From DATEGZ01 sp035279905 (lineage in GTDB: Bacteria > Acidobacteriota > Vicinamibacteria > Vicinamibacterales > SCN-69-37), in the NCBI GenBank assembly GCA_035279905.1, contig DATEGZ010000115.1, forward strand, positions 1-24,808: DNA of 24,808 bases, written 5' to 3'. The position numbers and the translations under genes are program-made. Below, piece by piece: positions 15,704-23,444 of the stretch; positions within the stretch are counted from its first letter, which is position 1; each line of letters starts with the position of its first letter. The notes under the pieces are model-generated. The model worked only from the letters and a program-made list of their open reading frames with translations. It was not told the DNA's origin and did not search any database.

Positions 15704-16525
15704 TTGTCTCCCCCCGGCGTCATTCAAGATGTGACCGTTGTCGCCGCCGCCACGTGGGGAGTGAGCACGGCCGCGCTCGCGATCGTGCTGACGACGTGCG
15801 CGACCGGCGCGCCCACTGGCCATCAGAACGTCACGCTCGACACCGACGTCCTCGTGCGCGCGCATCCGCTGACACTCCACCTGAGTCTCACGCCTCAACA
15901 TCCCACCGACCCGCTCATCGTCTATGCGACCGGCGACGGCGGCTGGTTTGGCGACGACAAGGCGCTCTTCGACGAGCTCGTCGCGTGGGGCTACCCCGTC
16001 GCGGGGTTCAGCGCCCGCGACTACGTGAAGCACCTCGGCGACGGCGTGAATGCGATTTCCGTGTCCGAGATGGCCGCCGACTTCGCCGCCGTGATTCGCG
16101 CGGCCAAAGCGGCGCTGAACCTCCCGGCCGTCACACGGGTCGTCCTTGTCGGCAAGTCGCGCGGCGCGGGGCTCGAAGTCGCCGTCGCGAGTCAGGAGCC
16201 TGTGAAGTCGCGGCTGCGCGGCGTGATCGCGATCGCGCTCACACGCGAGGAAGAGTACGCGTCCATCCCGTCACCCGAAGACGGCAAGCCGACGATGCTC
16301 CTGACGTATCCGGCGCTGCCGCCGATCGGCGACGTGCCGGTCGCCGTCATTCAATCCACGCACGACGACTACATTCCGGCGGCCGAAGCGCGCGATCTCT
16401 TCGGCCCGGACACGGCCTCCCGCACGCTGCGGCCGGTGGAGTCGAGCGGCCACAACTTCGAGGGCGGCGTGCCCGCCCTCTATCGCGAGATGACGAAGTG
16501 CTTCGAATGGATTCTGCATCAGTGA
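15704..16525 (+). CDS. VirJ/AcvB-like alpha/beta hydrolase, first copy
   Basis: The 273-residue protein (from TTG) is a secreted alpha/beta hydrolase of the AcvB/VirJ type. An N-terminal hydrophobic segment ending in LTTC (residues 20-32) looks like a signal or lipoprotein peptide; GTG starts at 15731 or 15761 would suit it better. The family's oxyanion-loop motif is YATGDGGWFGDDKALFDEL (74-92). The nucleophile elbow is GKSRG with Ser152. A likely acid is Asp221 or Asp222 (STHDDYIP) and the His is His250 (SSGHNFEGG). AcvB/VirJ relatives act in the periplasm; some cleave lysyl-phosphatidylglycerol. The substrate here is unknown. The stop overlaps the next gene by four bases (GTGA), so the pair is translated together. 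Confidence 0.82.
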   Translation: MSPPGVIQDVTVVAAATWGVSTAALAIVLTTCATGAPTGHQNVTLDTDVLVRAHPLTLHLSLTPQHPTDPLIVYATGDGGWFGDDKALFDELVAWGYPVAGFSARDYVKHLGDGVNAISVSEMAADFAAVIRAAKAALNLPAVTRVVLVGKSRGAGLEVAVASQEPVKSRLRGVIAIALTREEEYASIPSPEDGKPTMLLTYPALPPIGDVPVAVIQSTHDDYIPAAEARDLFGPDTASRTLRPVESSGHNFEGGVPALYREMTKCFEWILHQ

Positions 16526-17304
16526 CACGCGCGGGCCTCACCGCGCTCCTCGCCTTCGCCGCCACACCAGCGATCGCCCACGAGAGCATCGCGATTCCGG
16601 TGCGCGGCCACACCGTCACCGTCGCCTACTACCGCTGCGCGGCGGGCGGCGCGCCCAAGGGCACGATCATCATCGGCAGCGGCGACGTCGGCTGGGTCGG
16701 CCTCGGGTCCGAGCTCGCGGAGTTCCTCTCGGACGAGGGTTACGTCACCGTCGGCATCAACGTGCGCGAGTACCTCGAGATGTTCAGCACGGGCGCGTCG
16801 CACGTGACGCCCGACGACGTCGGGAGCGACTACGCGACGATCGCGGCGTCGCTGCGCGATCGCGGGCTGCTGCCCTCGCCCGTGATCGTCTCCGGCGTGT
16901 CCGAAGGCGCGGCGATGGCCGTGCTCGCGGGCGCGGCGCCAGGAAATCATGCGTGGATTCGCGGCGTCATGACGCTCGGGCTGCCGCCCACGGCGGAGAT
17001 GGCGTGGCACTGGCGGGACGCGGCCACGTGGTTCACGAAGAAGGATGCGGAAGAGCCCTCAATCGCGCCCAAGGACTTCGTCGCGCGGGTCGCGCCGCTG
17101 CCGCTGTGGATGATTCAGTCGACGAAAGACGAGTACGTCACGCCGGCCGACTACGCGCTCATCGATCGCATGGCGCAGTCACCGAAGCAGCTGACGCTCA
17201 TCGCCGCGAGCAACCATCGCTTCACGGATCAGAAACCCGAGCTGCACAAGCAGGTGCTCGCGGGGCTCGCATGGATCAACTTAGAACTCAGAACTTCAAA
17301 CTAA
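16522..17304 (+). CDS. VirJ/AcvB-like alpha/beta hydrolase, second copy
   Basis: A 260-residue paralogue of the preceding protein. The GTG at 16522 overlaps the upstream TGA and yields a clean signal peptide (cut after AIA, residue 19); the ATG at 16507 is an alternative. Matching motifs are IIIGSGDVGWVGLGSELAEF (49-68), nucleophile Ser127 in GVSEG, Asp203 (STKDEYVTP) and His232 (SNHRF). The GDGGW loop is altered to GDVGW, and identity between the copies appears low, so the duplication is old. The last residues (ELRTSN) and the stop are encoded by the period-7 repeat array that begins at 17281, which means the repeat has changed the C-terminus. Confidence 0.82.
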   Translation: MTRAGLTALLAFAATPAIAHESIAIPVRGHTVTVAYYRCAAGGAPKGTIIIGSGDVGWVGLGSELAEFLSDEGYVTVGINVREYLEMFSTGASHVTPDDVGSDYATIAASLRDRGLLPSPVIVSGVSEGAAMAVLAGAAPGNHAWIRGVMTLGLPPTAEMAWHWRDAATWFTKKDAEEPSIAPKDFVARVAPLPLWMIQSTKDEYVTPADYALIDRMAQSPKQLTLIAASNHRFTDQKPELHKQVLAGLAWINLELRTSN

Positions 17305-17388
17305 GAACTGCAGAAGATCGCGCAGGACAGCGTGATCGTCTGGAGTTCTAAGTTTTAAGTTTTAAGTTTTAAGTTCTAAGTTTTAACT
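17281..17388. repeat. Period-7 repeat array (aagtttt units) with inverted arm
   Basis: The right arm at 17343-17384 has six heptamers: gagttct, aagtttt three times, aagttct, aagtttt. The left arm at 17281-17308 has four heptamers of opposite sense: ttagaac, tcagaac, ttcaaac, taagaac. The arms can pair to make a long AT-rich hairpin, and the spacer itself carries caga/tctg and gatc/gatc. It lies between converging genes and supplies the end of one coding sequence; the stop of the other (17387-17389) abuts it. A two-way terminator role fits. Confidence 0.75.
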
Positions 17389-17749
17389 AGTGCACGGTGC
17401 GCGGCGCCAGAGCCTGGCGCTCGGCGCGCAGCACGCGCGAGATCATCGCGTCGAGCTCGGCCTGGCCGATGGCGAACGGACCAGCGACCGCCGCGCCCAT
17501 CGGAATCTCAATCGCGATCACCGACGCCTTCTCCGCGGGCTCGACGATCCAGCTGAAGCCCTGGAGCACGACGACGCGATCCGCTGACGCGTCGGGATTC
17601 TCGACGCGGCCGATGGCGCGCAGAATCTCGACCAGCACATCGCGCACCGCCTCGTCGTTCCACGACGAGGGCTCGCCGTGCGCAACCGAGATGGGCTTCG
17701 TGACCGCGAAGTCACGGCCCTTCAGAACGACTTCCACATCAAATGTCAT
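17387..17749 (-). CDS. Hypothetical protein, 120 residues
   Basis: I do not recognise this protein. It is soluble, without a signal peptide, and has an alpha/beta look. A strand (TFDVEVVLKG), a central helix (NDEAVRDVLVEILRAIGRV) and a repeat of strand-like segments (RVVVLQGFSWIVEP, KASVIAIEIPMGAAVAGPF) are followed by a C-terminal helix. It is the last gene of the minus-strand set after yihY and the DUF255 gene, 37 bases from the latter. A TATACT at 17780-17775 in that gap could give it a separate promoter with a short leader. Confidence 0.65.
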   Translation of the reverse strand: MTFDVEVVLKGRDFAVTKPISVAHGEPSSWNDEAVRDVLVEILRAIGRVENPDASADRVVVLQGFSWIVEPAEKASVIAIEIPMGAAVAGPFAIGQAELDAMISRVLRAERQALAPRTVH

Positions 17750-17774
17750 TCGGGAGTTTCTACCTTCGGCTTCA

Positions 17775-17780
17775 AGTATA
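17775..17780 (-). promoter_or_regulatory. Possible -10 element before the 120-residue gene
   Basis: The minus strand reads TTATACT in the 37-base gap after the DUF255 stop. It would start transcription near 17768, about 19 bases before the ATG at 17749. No -35 match was found. Confidence 0.3.
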
Positions 17781-17786
17781 ACTGCC

Positions 17787-19934
17787 CTAGAGAATGATCC
17801 TGGGCGTGACGTCCAGCTCGAGCGCCTGGCCGAGCGCGACCGCGTCGGTCACTGGCTCGCGGCAGACGAAATCCCGGCAGACGTACGCCGTCGCCTTGCC
17901 GTCGCGCATCGCCATCGCCGCAAGCCACGGCAGCGCCGCGCCCACGCGCGCCTGCGGCTCGACGGGCACGACGACGGCGGCGGGCAGCAGGCGCGACGCG
18001 ACCGCGGACTCGAGCGCGCGGAAGTCCGCGCGGCCAGGCGGCCCGACGAGCACGACCTGCGACGCCGCGAGTCGCCACAGCGCGACGTTCGCGACCATGA
18101 ACGGCATCACGCGGACCGCGCGCCCGATCTCCATGCCGTACCGCTGAAGCGTGCGCTCGGCGCGTGAGAGGAGCGTGGCGTCGCCGGTGAGGTGCCCGAG
18201 CGTGATCAGATTGCGGACCGTGACCGACGCGGCGGCGGGTTCGGCGCCGTCGTAGTCCTCTTTCAGCCGCAGCAACACGGTCGGATCGTCGCCGGTCGTC
18301 GCGAACCACCCGCCGTCGCGATCGTCGAAGAACTGTTCGATCTGCAACTGCGTGAGCTCAACGGCCCAGGTGAGCCAGCGCGCGTCGCCCGTCGCCTGGA
18401 ACAACTCGGTCAGTCCGTACACGAGGCACGCGTAGTCTTCACAGAACGCGTCGATCGCAGCGTCGCCGTCGCGCGAGCGCCGGAAGAGACGCCGCGCATC
18501 CGGACGCCAGAGCGTCGCGTAGGCCGCCTCGGCCGCGCGCGTCGCGGCCTTGCGCCACTCGTCGCGGTGCGGGCTCGAGACGAGCACACGCGTCGCGCGC
18601 GCGAACGCCGCGATCATCAGGCCGTTCCACGCCGTGATCACTTTCTCGTCGCGGTGCGGCCGCGGCCGATCCTCGCGAATCGCGAACAGCGTGCCGCGCG
18701 CCTGCGCCAGCACGCCGATGACCTCGTCCACCGGGCGGCCCGATCGCGCGGCGACGTCTTCGACCGGCTGCGCCACGTAGAGGATGTTCTGGCTGATGAA
18801 CTCGCCTTGAGGATCGGCGAGCGCGTTGCCGGCGTCCTCGACGCCGAAGTGCCGTCGCACGATCGGCGCGGCCGCGTCGAACACGCGATCGATCTCGGCC
18901 GCGGTCCACACGTAGAACGCGCCCTCTTTCTTTTCGTGCCCGTCGTGCCCGCCGGGCACCTCGGAGTCCGCGTCCTCGGCCGAGTAGAACGCGCCATCCG
19001 GCGCCGACAAATCGCGCACCACGTAGGCGAGCGTGTTCTCCGCCACGGCGGCGTAGAACGCTTCCCCGCTCATCTGAAAGCCGTCGAGGTAGGCAATCGC
19101 CAGCTGCGCCTGGTCGTAGAGCATCTTCTCGAAGTGCGGCACGCGCCATTCGGCGTCCACCGAGTAGCGGTGGAATCCACCGCCGACGTGATCGTGCAGG
19201 CCGCCGAGCGCCATCGCGTGCAGCGTCTCGATCGCCATGTGCTTCGCTTCGTCGCGGCCCGTCAGCGCGTAGGCGTCGCTCAGGAACCGCAGCTCCGAAG
19301 GACGAGGGAACTTTGGCGCCCCGCCGAATCCGCCGTGGCGGCGATCGAAGGCGTGCGTGAACGTCGCGATCCCGGCGTCAATCGCTTCCCGTCCCGCCAC
19401 GGACCCTCGATCCGGCGCGGCCTCGTCCGCGCCTGTCATCTCGCGCAGCCGGCCGACGATGTCGTCGGCGGACTGGAGGAGACGCGGGCGCTCGTTGCGC
19501 CACGCGCGGGAGAGCTCCGTCAACACTTCGACGAATCCCGGCCGCCCCCACCGCGAGCTGGGCGGAAAGTACGTCCCGCCGAAGAACGGCCGGCGATCCG
19601 GCGTCAGCCACACGCTCATCGGCCAGCCGCCCGCCCCGGTCGTCGCCTGCACGAACGTCATGTACACGCGATCGATGTCCGGCCGCTCCTCGCGATCGAC
19701 CTTCACGGAGATGAAATCGCGGTTGAGCACCGCGGCCACCCCGGCGTCCTCGAACGACTCGTGCGCCATCACGTGGCACCAGTGGCACGTCGAGTACCCG
19801 ATCGACAGAAAGATCGGCTTGTCTTCGCGCGCGGCGGCCGCAAAGGCGTCGTCGCCCCACGGAAACCAGTTCACGGGATTGTCCGCGTGCTGCAGCAAAT
19901 ACGGACTGCGCTCGCGCGCCAGGAGATTAGGCAT
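17787..19934 (-). CDS. YyaL/SSP411-type thioredoxin-domain protein (DUF255)
   Basis: The 715-residue protein has the full family layout. The N-terminus NLLARERSPYLLQHADNPVN (residues 3-22) leads into a thioredoxin-like fold with CHWCH (Cys50, Cys53). GGWPMSVWLTPDRRPFFGGTYFPP follows at 102-125. An alpha/alpha-barrel of the six-hairpin glycosidase type covers about 190-600 (HVGGGFHRYSVDAEWRVPHFEKMLYDQAQL). The C-terminal part is diverged. Family members occur from bacteria to man (SPATA20); the biochemical role is unsettled, with redox or sugar-related activity proposed. Its start overlaps the end of the upstream yihY gene by eight bases, so the two are coupled. Several long antisense frames here are GC-rich shadows. 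Confidence 0.92.
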   Translation of the reverse strand: MPNLLARERSPYLLQHADNPVNWFPWGDDAFAAAAREDKPIFLSIGYSTCHWCHVMAHESFEDAGVAAVLNRDFISVKVDREERPDIDRVYMTFVQATTGAGGWPMSVWLTPDRRPFFGGTYFPPSSRWGRPGFVEVLTELSRAWRNERPRLLQSADDIVGRLREMTGADEAAPDRGSVAGREAIDAGIATFTHAFDRRHGGFGGAPKFPRPSELRFLSDAYALTGRDEAKHMAIETLHAMALGGLHDHVGGGFHRYSVDAEWRVPHFEKMLYDQAQLAIAYLDGFQMSGEAFYAAVAENTLAYVVRDLSAPDGAFYSAEDADSEVPGGHDGHEKKEGAFYVWTAAEIDRVFDAAAPIVRRHFGVEDAGNALADPQGEFISQNILYVAQPVEDVAARSGRPVDEVIGVLAQARGTLFAIREDRPRPHRDEKVITAWNGLMIAAFARATRVLVSSPHRDEWRKAATRAAEAAYATLWRPDARRLFRRSRDGDAAIDAFCEDYACLVYGLTELFQATGDARWLTWAVELTQLQIEQFFDDRDGGWFATTGDDPTVLLRLKEDYDGAEPAAASVTVRNLITLGHLTGDATLLSRAERTLQRYGMEIGRAVRVMPFMVANVALWRLAASQVVLVGPPGRADFRALESAVASRLLPAAVVVPVEPQARVGAALPWLAAMAMRDGKATAYVCRDFVCREPVTDAVALGQALELDVTPRIIL

Positions 19935-20820
19935 GAGTCGGCTCGGTTTCGGCCCTCAGTTTGGCATACGCCGCGGTGACTTCCACGCCGTAGAGCAGGA
20001 TCACCGCCGAGAGATACACCCAGACCAGGAACGCGACGACCGCGGCAATCGAGCCGTCAACGCTGAATCGCGACAGGTCGCGCACGTACCAGGAAAACCC
20101 CAGGAACGCGAGGCGCCACAGCAGGCCGGCCAGGATCGCGCCAAACCACACATCGCGCAGCCGGACACGCACGTTCGGCGCGAAGTAGTAAATGAGGCCG
20201 ACGACCACGACAAAGAACAGCGTCGGGAGCGCGCGATACAGCAGGCCGGTGAATCGAAACAACGACGGCCATTCCTGCATGACACCCGCAAACCACCGCG
20301 CCTGCGCCATCTCGAGGAAGCCGCTGAAGACGAGCGCCGCGAGCAGCAGCACGCCCGCCGCCAGCAGCATGATGAACGCGATCAGCTTGTGCTTCCAGAA
20401 GCCGTAGTTCCGCTCGACGCCCCACGCGTGATTGACGGCCGACGTGAGCGCGCCGAACACGCCCATGGACGCCCACAGCGTCACGATCGTGCCGAGCACG
20501 CTCAGCCGCAGCGGAGCGTTCGACAGCTCGTGGATGCGATCGACGACGAAGTCGAAGTGGCGCGGCAGCGCGTTGGCGATGATCTCCACGAGCACGGCCG
20601 GCCGGCTGCTGACCGCCAGCTTGCTGACGATCGAGAGCAACAGCAGGATGAACGGAAACAGCGAGAGGAGCGTGTAGTACGCGATTGACGCGGCAAACGT
20701 CAGGTTGCTGCTGTTGTAGAACTCGACGACACCGCGGCCCGCGGCGCGCCAGCCGAGGGAGAGAACGCGGCGAACACGGAAGACGAGGCTGACGGGCGGT
20801 TGAGCGGACGTGGAGGCCAG
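19927..20820 (-). CDS. YihY/BrkB-family inner-membrane protein
   Basis: The mature family region (EFYNSSNLTFAASIAYYTLLSLFPF...) is a clear YihY/UPF0761 protein with about six membrane helices (FILLLLSIVSKL, LIAFIMLLAAGVLLLAALVF, LPTLFFVVVVGLIYYFAPN, AAVVAFLVWVYLSAVILLYGVEVTAAY). The function is not settled; the old ribonuclease BN label is wrong. The open frame extends to 20970, but that would overlap the divergent zinc-ribbon gene with a nonsense Arg-rich leader. After the shared promoter no ATG, GTG or TTG occurs in frame. The best start is a CTG at 20820 with GAGGAG six bases upstream, giving 297 residues, the usual family length. Start confidence is modest. It overlaps the DUF255 gene by eight bases. 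Confidence 0.88.
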   Translation of the reverse strand: MASTSAQPPVSLVFRVRRVLSLGWRAAGRGVVEFYNSSNLTFAASIAYYTLLSLFPFILLLLSIVSKLAVSSRPAVLVEIIANALPRHFDFVVDRIHELSNAPLRLSVLGTIVTLWASMGVFGALTSAVNHAWGVERNYGFWKHKLIAFIMLLAAGVLLLAALVFSGFLEMAQARWFAGVMQEWPSLFRFTGLLYRALPTLFFVVVVGLIYYFAPNVRVRLRDVWFGAILAGLLWRLAFLGFSWYVRDLSRFSVDGSIAAVVAFLVWVYLSAVILLYGVEVTAAYAKLRAETEPTHA

Positions 20821-20831
20821 GCGCTGCTCCT

Positions 20832-20849
20832 CGGCGATTATAATCGCCG
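20832..20849. promoter_or_regulatory. Perfect 18-bp palindrome with TATAAT on both strands
   Basis: cggcgattataatcgccg is a perfect palindrome between two divergent genes. It holds TATAAT at 20839-20844 on plus and at 20842-20837 on minus, so both -10 boxes overlap. On plus, only six bases separate TATAAT from the ATG at 20851, which predicts a leaderless transcript starting at the A of ATG. On minus the start would fall near 20830, inside the GAGGAG before the CTG of yihY. No -35 match was found on either side. A repressor site is an alternative reading. Confidence 0.55.
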
Positions 20850-20850
20850 T

Positions 20851-21024
20851 ATGCCAGACGTTCCGACGCCGCCGGCGCCGCACCCGCCGGCCACACCCGC
20901 GCCCTCTGCACCCACGTCGTCCGACAAAGTGCTCTGCGAGCGGTGCGGCACCGAGATGTTCCGGATGCACGCCGTCTGGCGCTGCCCGAAGTGCGGGTAC
21001 AAGACGGACTGCTGCGGCTGGTGA
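20851..21024 (+). CDS. Small zinc-ribbon protein
   Basis: A 57-residue protein with a Pro/Ala/Thr-rich N-terminal tail (2-24) and a compact metal site: CERCGTEMFRMHAVWRCPKCG with two CxxC knuckles, ending KTDCCGW. The spacing is that of a treble-clef or rubredoxin-like zinc ribbon. The ATG at 20851 is taken because TATAAT ends six bases earlier; the in-frame start at 20800 would lie upstream of that promoter. Its TGA overlaps a GTG of the carboxyltransferase frame (GTGA). It heads the leucine-degradation operon; its role there is unknown. Confidence 0.75.
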   Translation: MPDVPTPPAPHPPATPAPSAPTSSDKVLCERCGTEMFRMHAVWRCPKCGYKTDCCGW

Positions 21025-21032
21025 GCTCGCCC

Positions 21033-22640
21033 ATGGAGCAGCTCTCGAGCCAGGTCAAAACCGATTCAAACGAGTACCGCGCCAATCGCGACCGCATGGT
21101 CGCGCTCGTCGGCGAGCTGCGCGGGCATCTAGCGACCGCGCGTGAAGGCGGCGGCGAAAAGTACCTCGCGCGGCATCGCGCGCAGGGCAAGCGCCCGGTG
21201 CGCGAGCGCATCGATCAGCTCGTCGATCCGAGCACGCCGTTTCTCGAGCTGTCGCCGCTCGCCGCGTGGAAGATGTACGACGACGACGCGCCGGGCGCGG
21301 GGCTGGTGACGGGCATCGGGCGGATCGGCGGCCGCGAGATCATGATCGTCGCCAACGACGCGACGGTGAAGGGCGGCACCTACTACCCCATCACGGTCAA
21401 AAAGCACGTCCGGGCGCAGCAAATCGCCCTCGAAAACCGGCTGCCGTGCGTGTATCTGGTGGATTCCGGCGGCGCCTTCCTGCCGCTTCAGGCCGAAGTC
21501 TTTCCGGATCGCGAGCACTTCGGACGCATCTTCTTCAATCAGGCCCGGATGTCCGCCGAGCGGATTCCGCAGATCGCCGTCGTCATGGGCTCGTGCACGG
21601 CCGGCGGCGCCTACGTACCCGCGATGTCCGACGAAACGATCATCGTCAAGGGCACGGGCACGATCTTTCTTGGCGGGCCGCCGCTCGTGAAGGCGGCCAC
21701 CGGCGAAGAGGTCACCGCCGAAGACCTGGGCGGCGCCGACGTGCACACTCGCATTTCCGGCGTCGCCGACTACATGGCGGAAGACGACGATGACGCGCTG
21801 CGGATGGCGCGGACGATCGTCTCGACGCTGCACACGTCGAAGCGGCTGCCGGCGGACATGACCTCCCCGGAGGCGCCGAAGTACGACCCGGAGGAGCTCT
21901 ACGGCATCGTCAGCGTGGACCCGCGGCGGCCGTACGACGTGCACGAAGTGATCGCGCGGCTCGTGGACGGATCGCGGTTCGACGAGTTCAAGCAGCGGTA
22001 CGGCACGACACTCGTGACCGGCTTCGCGCGGCTGCACGGGTTTCTCGTCGGCATCATCGCCAACAACGGCGTGCTCTTCTCCGAGTCGGCGCTCAAGGCG
22101 ACGCACTTCATCGAGCTCTGTAATCTTCGCGGCATCCCGCTCGTGTTCCTGCAGAACATCACCGGGTTCATGGTCGGCAAGCAGTACGAGCGCGGCGGCA
22201 TCGCGAAGGATGGCGCCAAGATGGTGCACGCGGTGGCGAACTCGGTGGTGCCGAAGTTCACGGTGATCCTCGGCGGATCATTTGGCGCGGGCAACTACGG
22301 CATGTGCGGGCGCGCGTACGAGCCGCGCCTGCTGTGGATGTGGCCGAACGCGCGCATCTCGGTGATGGGCGGCGAGCAGGCCGCGACGGTACTGACCACC
22401 GTCAAGCGCGATCAGCTCGCGCGCGAGGGCAAGACGCTGTCGGCGGATGAAGAGACGGCAATCCGCGCGCCGATTCTCGAGAAATACGACCTCGAGGGAT
22501 CGCCGTACTACTCGACGGCGCGGCTGTGGGACGACGGCGTGCTCGACCCGGCGCGCACGCGCGACGCGCTCGCGCTCGGCATCTCCGCGTCGTACAACGC
22601 GCCGATTCCGGACGCGAAGTTCGGCATCTTCAGAATGTAG
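21033..22640 (+). CDS. mccB: Methylcrotonyl-CoA carboxylase, carboxyltransferase (beta) subunit
   Basis: The 535-residue protein transfers the carboxyl group from biotin to 3-methylcrotonyl-CoA in leucine and isovalerate breakdown. Diagnostic stretches include YYPITVKKHVRAQQIALENR, VDSGGAFLPLQ, MGSCTAGGAYVPAMSDE and IFLGGPPLVKAATGEEVTAEDLGG, the last two typical of MCC beta rather than propionyl-CoA carboxylase. Later come FLQNITGFMVGKQYE and MWPNARISVMGGEQAA. The ATG at 21033 has GGTGAG seven bases upstream; a GTG at 21021 overlapping the previous stop would add four residues. It is followed after six bases by the hydratase gene and then the biotin-carboxylase gene, the standard liu/mcc order. 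A geranyl-CoA carboxylase is less likely. Confidence 0.92.
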   Translation: MEQLSSQVKTDSNEYRANRDRMVALVGELRGHLATAREGGGEKYLARHRAQGKRPVRERIDQLVDPSTPFLELSPLAAWKMYDDDAPGAGLVTGIGRIGGREIMIVANDATVKGGTYYPITVKKHVRAQQIALENRLPCVYLVDSGGAFLPLQAEVFPDREHFGRIFFNQARMSAERIPQIAVVMGSCTAGGAYVPAMSDETIIVKGTGTIFLGGPPLVKAATGEEVTAEDLGGADVHTRISGVADYMAEDDDDALRMARTIVSTLHTSKRLPADMTSPEAPKYDPEELYGIVSVDPRRPYDVHEVIARLVDGSRFDEFKQRYGTTLVTGFARLHGFLVGIIANNGVLFSESALKATHFIELCNLRGIPLVFLQNITGFMVGKQYERGGIAKDGAKMVHAVANSVVPKFTVILGGSFGAGNYGMCGRAYEPRLLWMWPNARISVMGGEQAATVLTTVKRDQLAREGKTLSADEETAIRAPILEKYDLEGSPYYSTARLWDDGVLDPARTRDALALGISASYNAPIPDAKFGIFRM

Positions 22641-22646
22641 GCGCGC

Positions 22647-23444
22647 GTGTCGTCTTCCCTGATCATCACGCCGGGCCCGGTCATGACGGTCACGCTCAAC
22701 CGGCCCGACGTCCGCAACGCGTTCAACGAGGAGCTGATCGACGCGCTCACCGCCTGGGCCGAGAGCGTGCCGGCCGACGGCAGCGTGCGCGCGGCCGTGC
22801 TGCAGGGCGCCGGATCGGTCTTCTGCGCGGGCGCCGACGTCCAGTGGATGTCGAAGATGGTGAACTTCACGCGCGAGGAGAACCTCGCGGACGCGCATCG
22901 GGCGGCGCGGATGCTCCACGCGATCGACTCGGTGCCCGTGCCCGTGATCGGACGCATCCAGGGCGCAGCGCTCGGCGGCGGCGCCGGTCTCGCCGCCGTC
23001 TGCGACGTCGTCGTCGCGACCGAGGACGCGGTGTTCGGCTTCACGGAGGTCGTGCTTGGAATTCTGCCGGCGATGATCTCGCCGTACGTCGTCAGCAAGA
23101 TCGGACTGAGCTACGCGCGCGAGCTGTGCCTGAGCGGCGTGCGATTCTCCGCCGCGCGAGCGAAAGAGATCGGGCTCGCGCACGAGGTCGTGAGTGCCGA
23201 TCGCCTCGACCTCACGGTGGACAAACACGTGCAGCAATTCCGCAAGGCCGCGCCGTCGGCCATTGCGGCGACGAAGAAGCTGCTCCGCGAGGTCGCGGGC
23301 CATCGTCCGGCGGACGTGATGTCGCTCACGGTCGACGCCATCGCGCGGCAGCGCGTCTCGCCCGAAGGGCAGGACGGGCTGCGCGCCTTCCTCGAGAAGC
23401 GCACGGCGGCGTGGGCCGCCGACACGCCCAAGCCCAAGCGCTGA
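22647..23444 (+). CDS. Enoyl-CoA hydratase family, probable methylglutaconyl-CoA hydratase
   Basis: The 265-residue crotonase-fold protein (GTG start) would hydrate 3-methylglutaconyl-CoA to HMG-CoA, the step after MCC. Visible motifs are LNRPDVRNAFNEELIDAL near the N-terminus and VFCAGADVQWM. The oxyanion region is GRIQGAALGGGAGLAAVCD, and the catalytic-Glu segment is FGFTEVVLGILPA. The first catalytic Glu of classical hydratases (GGGxEL) is Gly here, as in several LiuC-type enzymes. Substrate assignment rests mainly on its place between the two MCC subunit genes. Its TGA shares one base with the next ATG. Confidence 0.88.
   Translation: MSSSLIITPGPVMTVTLNRPDVRNAFNEELIDALTAWAESVPADGSVRAAVLQGAGSVFCAGADVQWMSKMVNFTREENLADAHRAARMLHAIDSVPVPVIGRIQGAALGGGAGLAAVCDVVVATEDAVFGFTEVVLGILPAMISPYVVSKIGLSYARELCLSGVRFSAARAKEIGLAHEVVSADRLDLTVDKHVQQFRKAAPSAIAATKKLLREVAGHRPADVMSLTVDAIARQRVSPEGQDGLRAFLEKRTAAWAADTPKPKR

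Noticed and set aside
15754..16506. Long upstream extension of the second VirJ-like frame
   Set aside because: The extension is Arg-rich and out of frame with the first VirJ-like gene. The real protein starts with a signal peptide at 16522 or 16507.
18192..19979. 595-codon plus-strand frame opposite the DUF255 gene
   Set aside because: Arg/His/Ala-rich translation without domains. It is the antisense shadow of a well-supported GC-rich gene.
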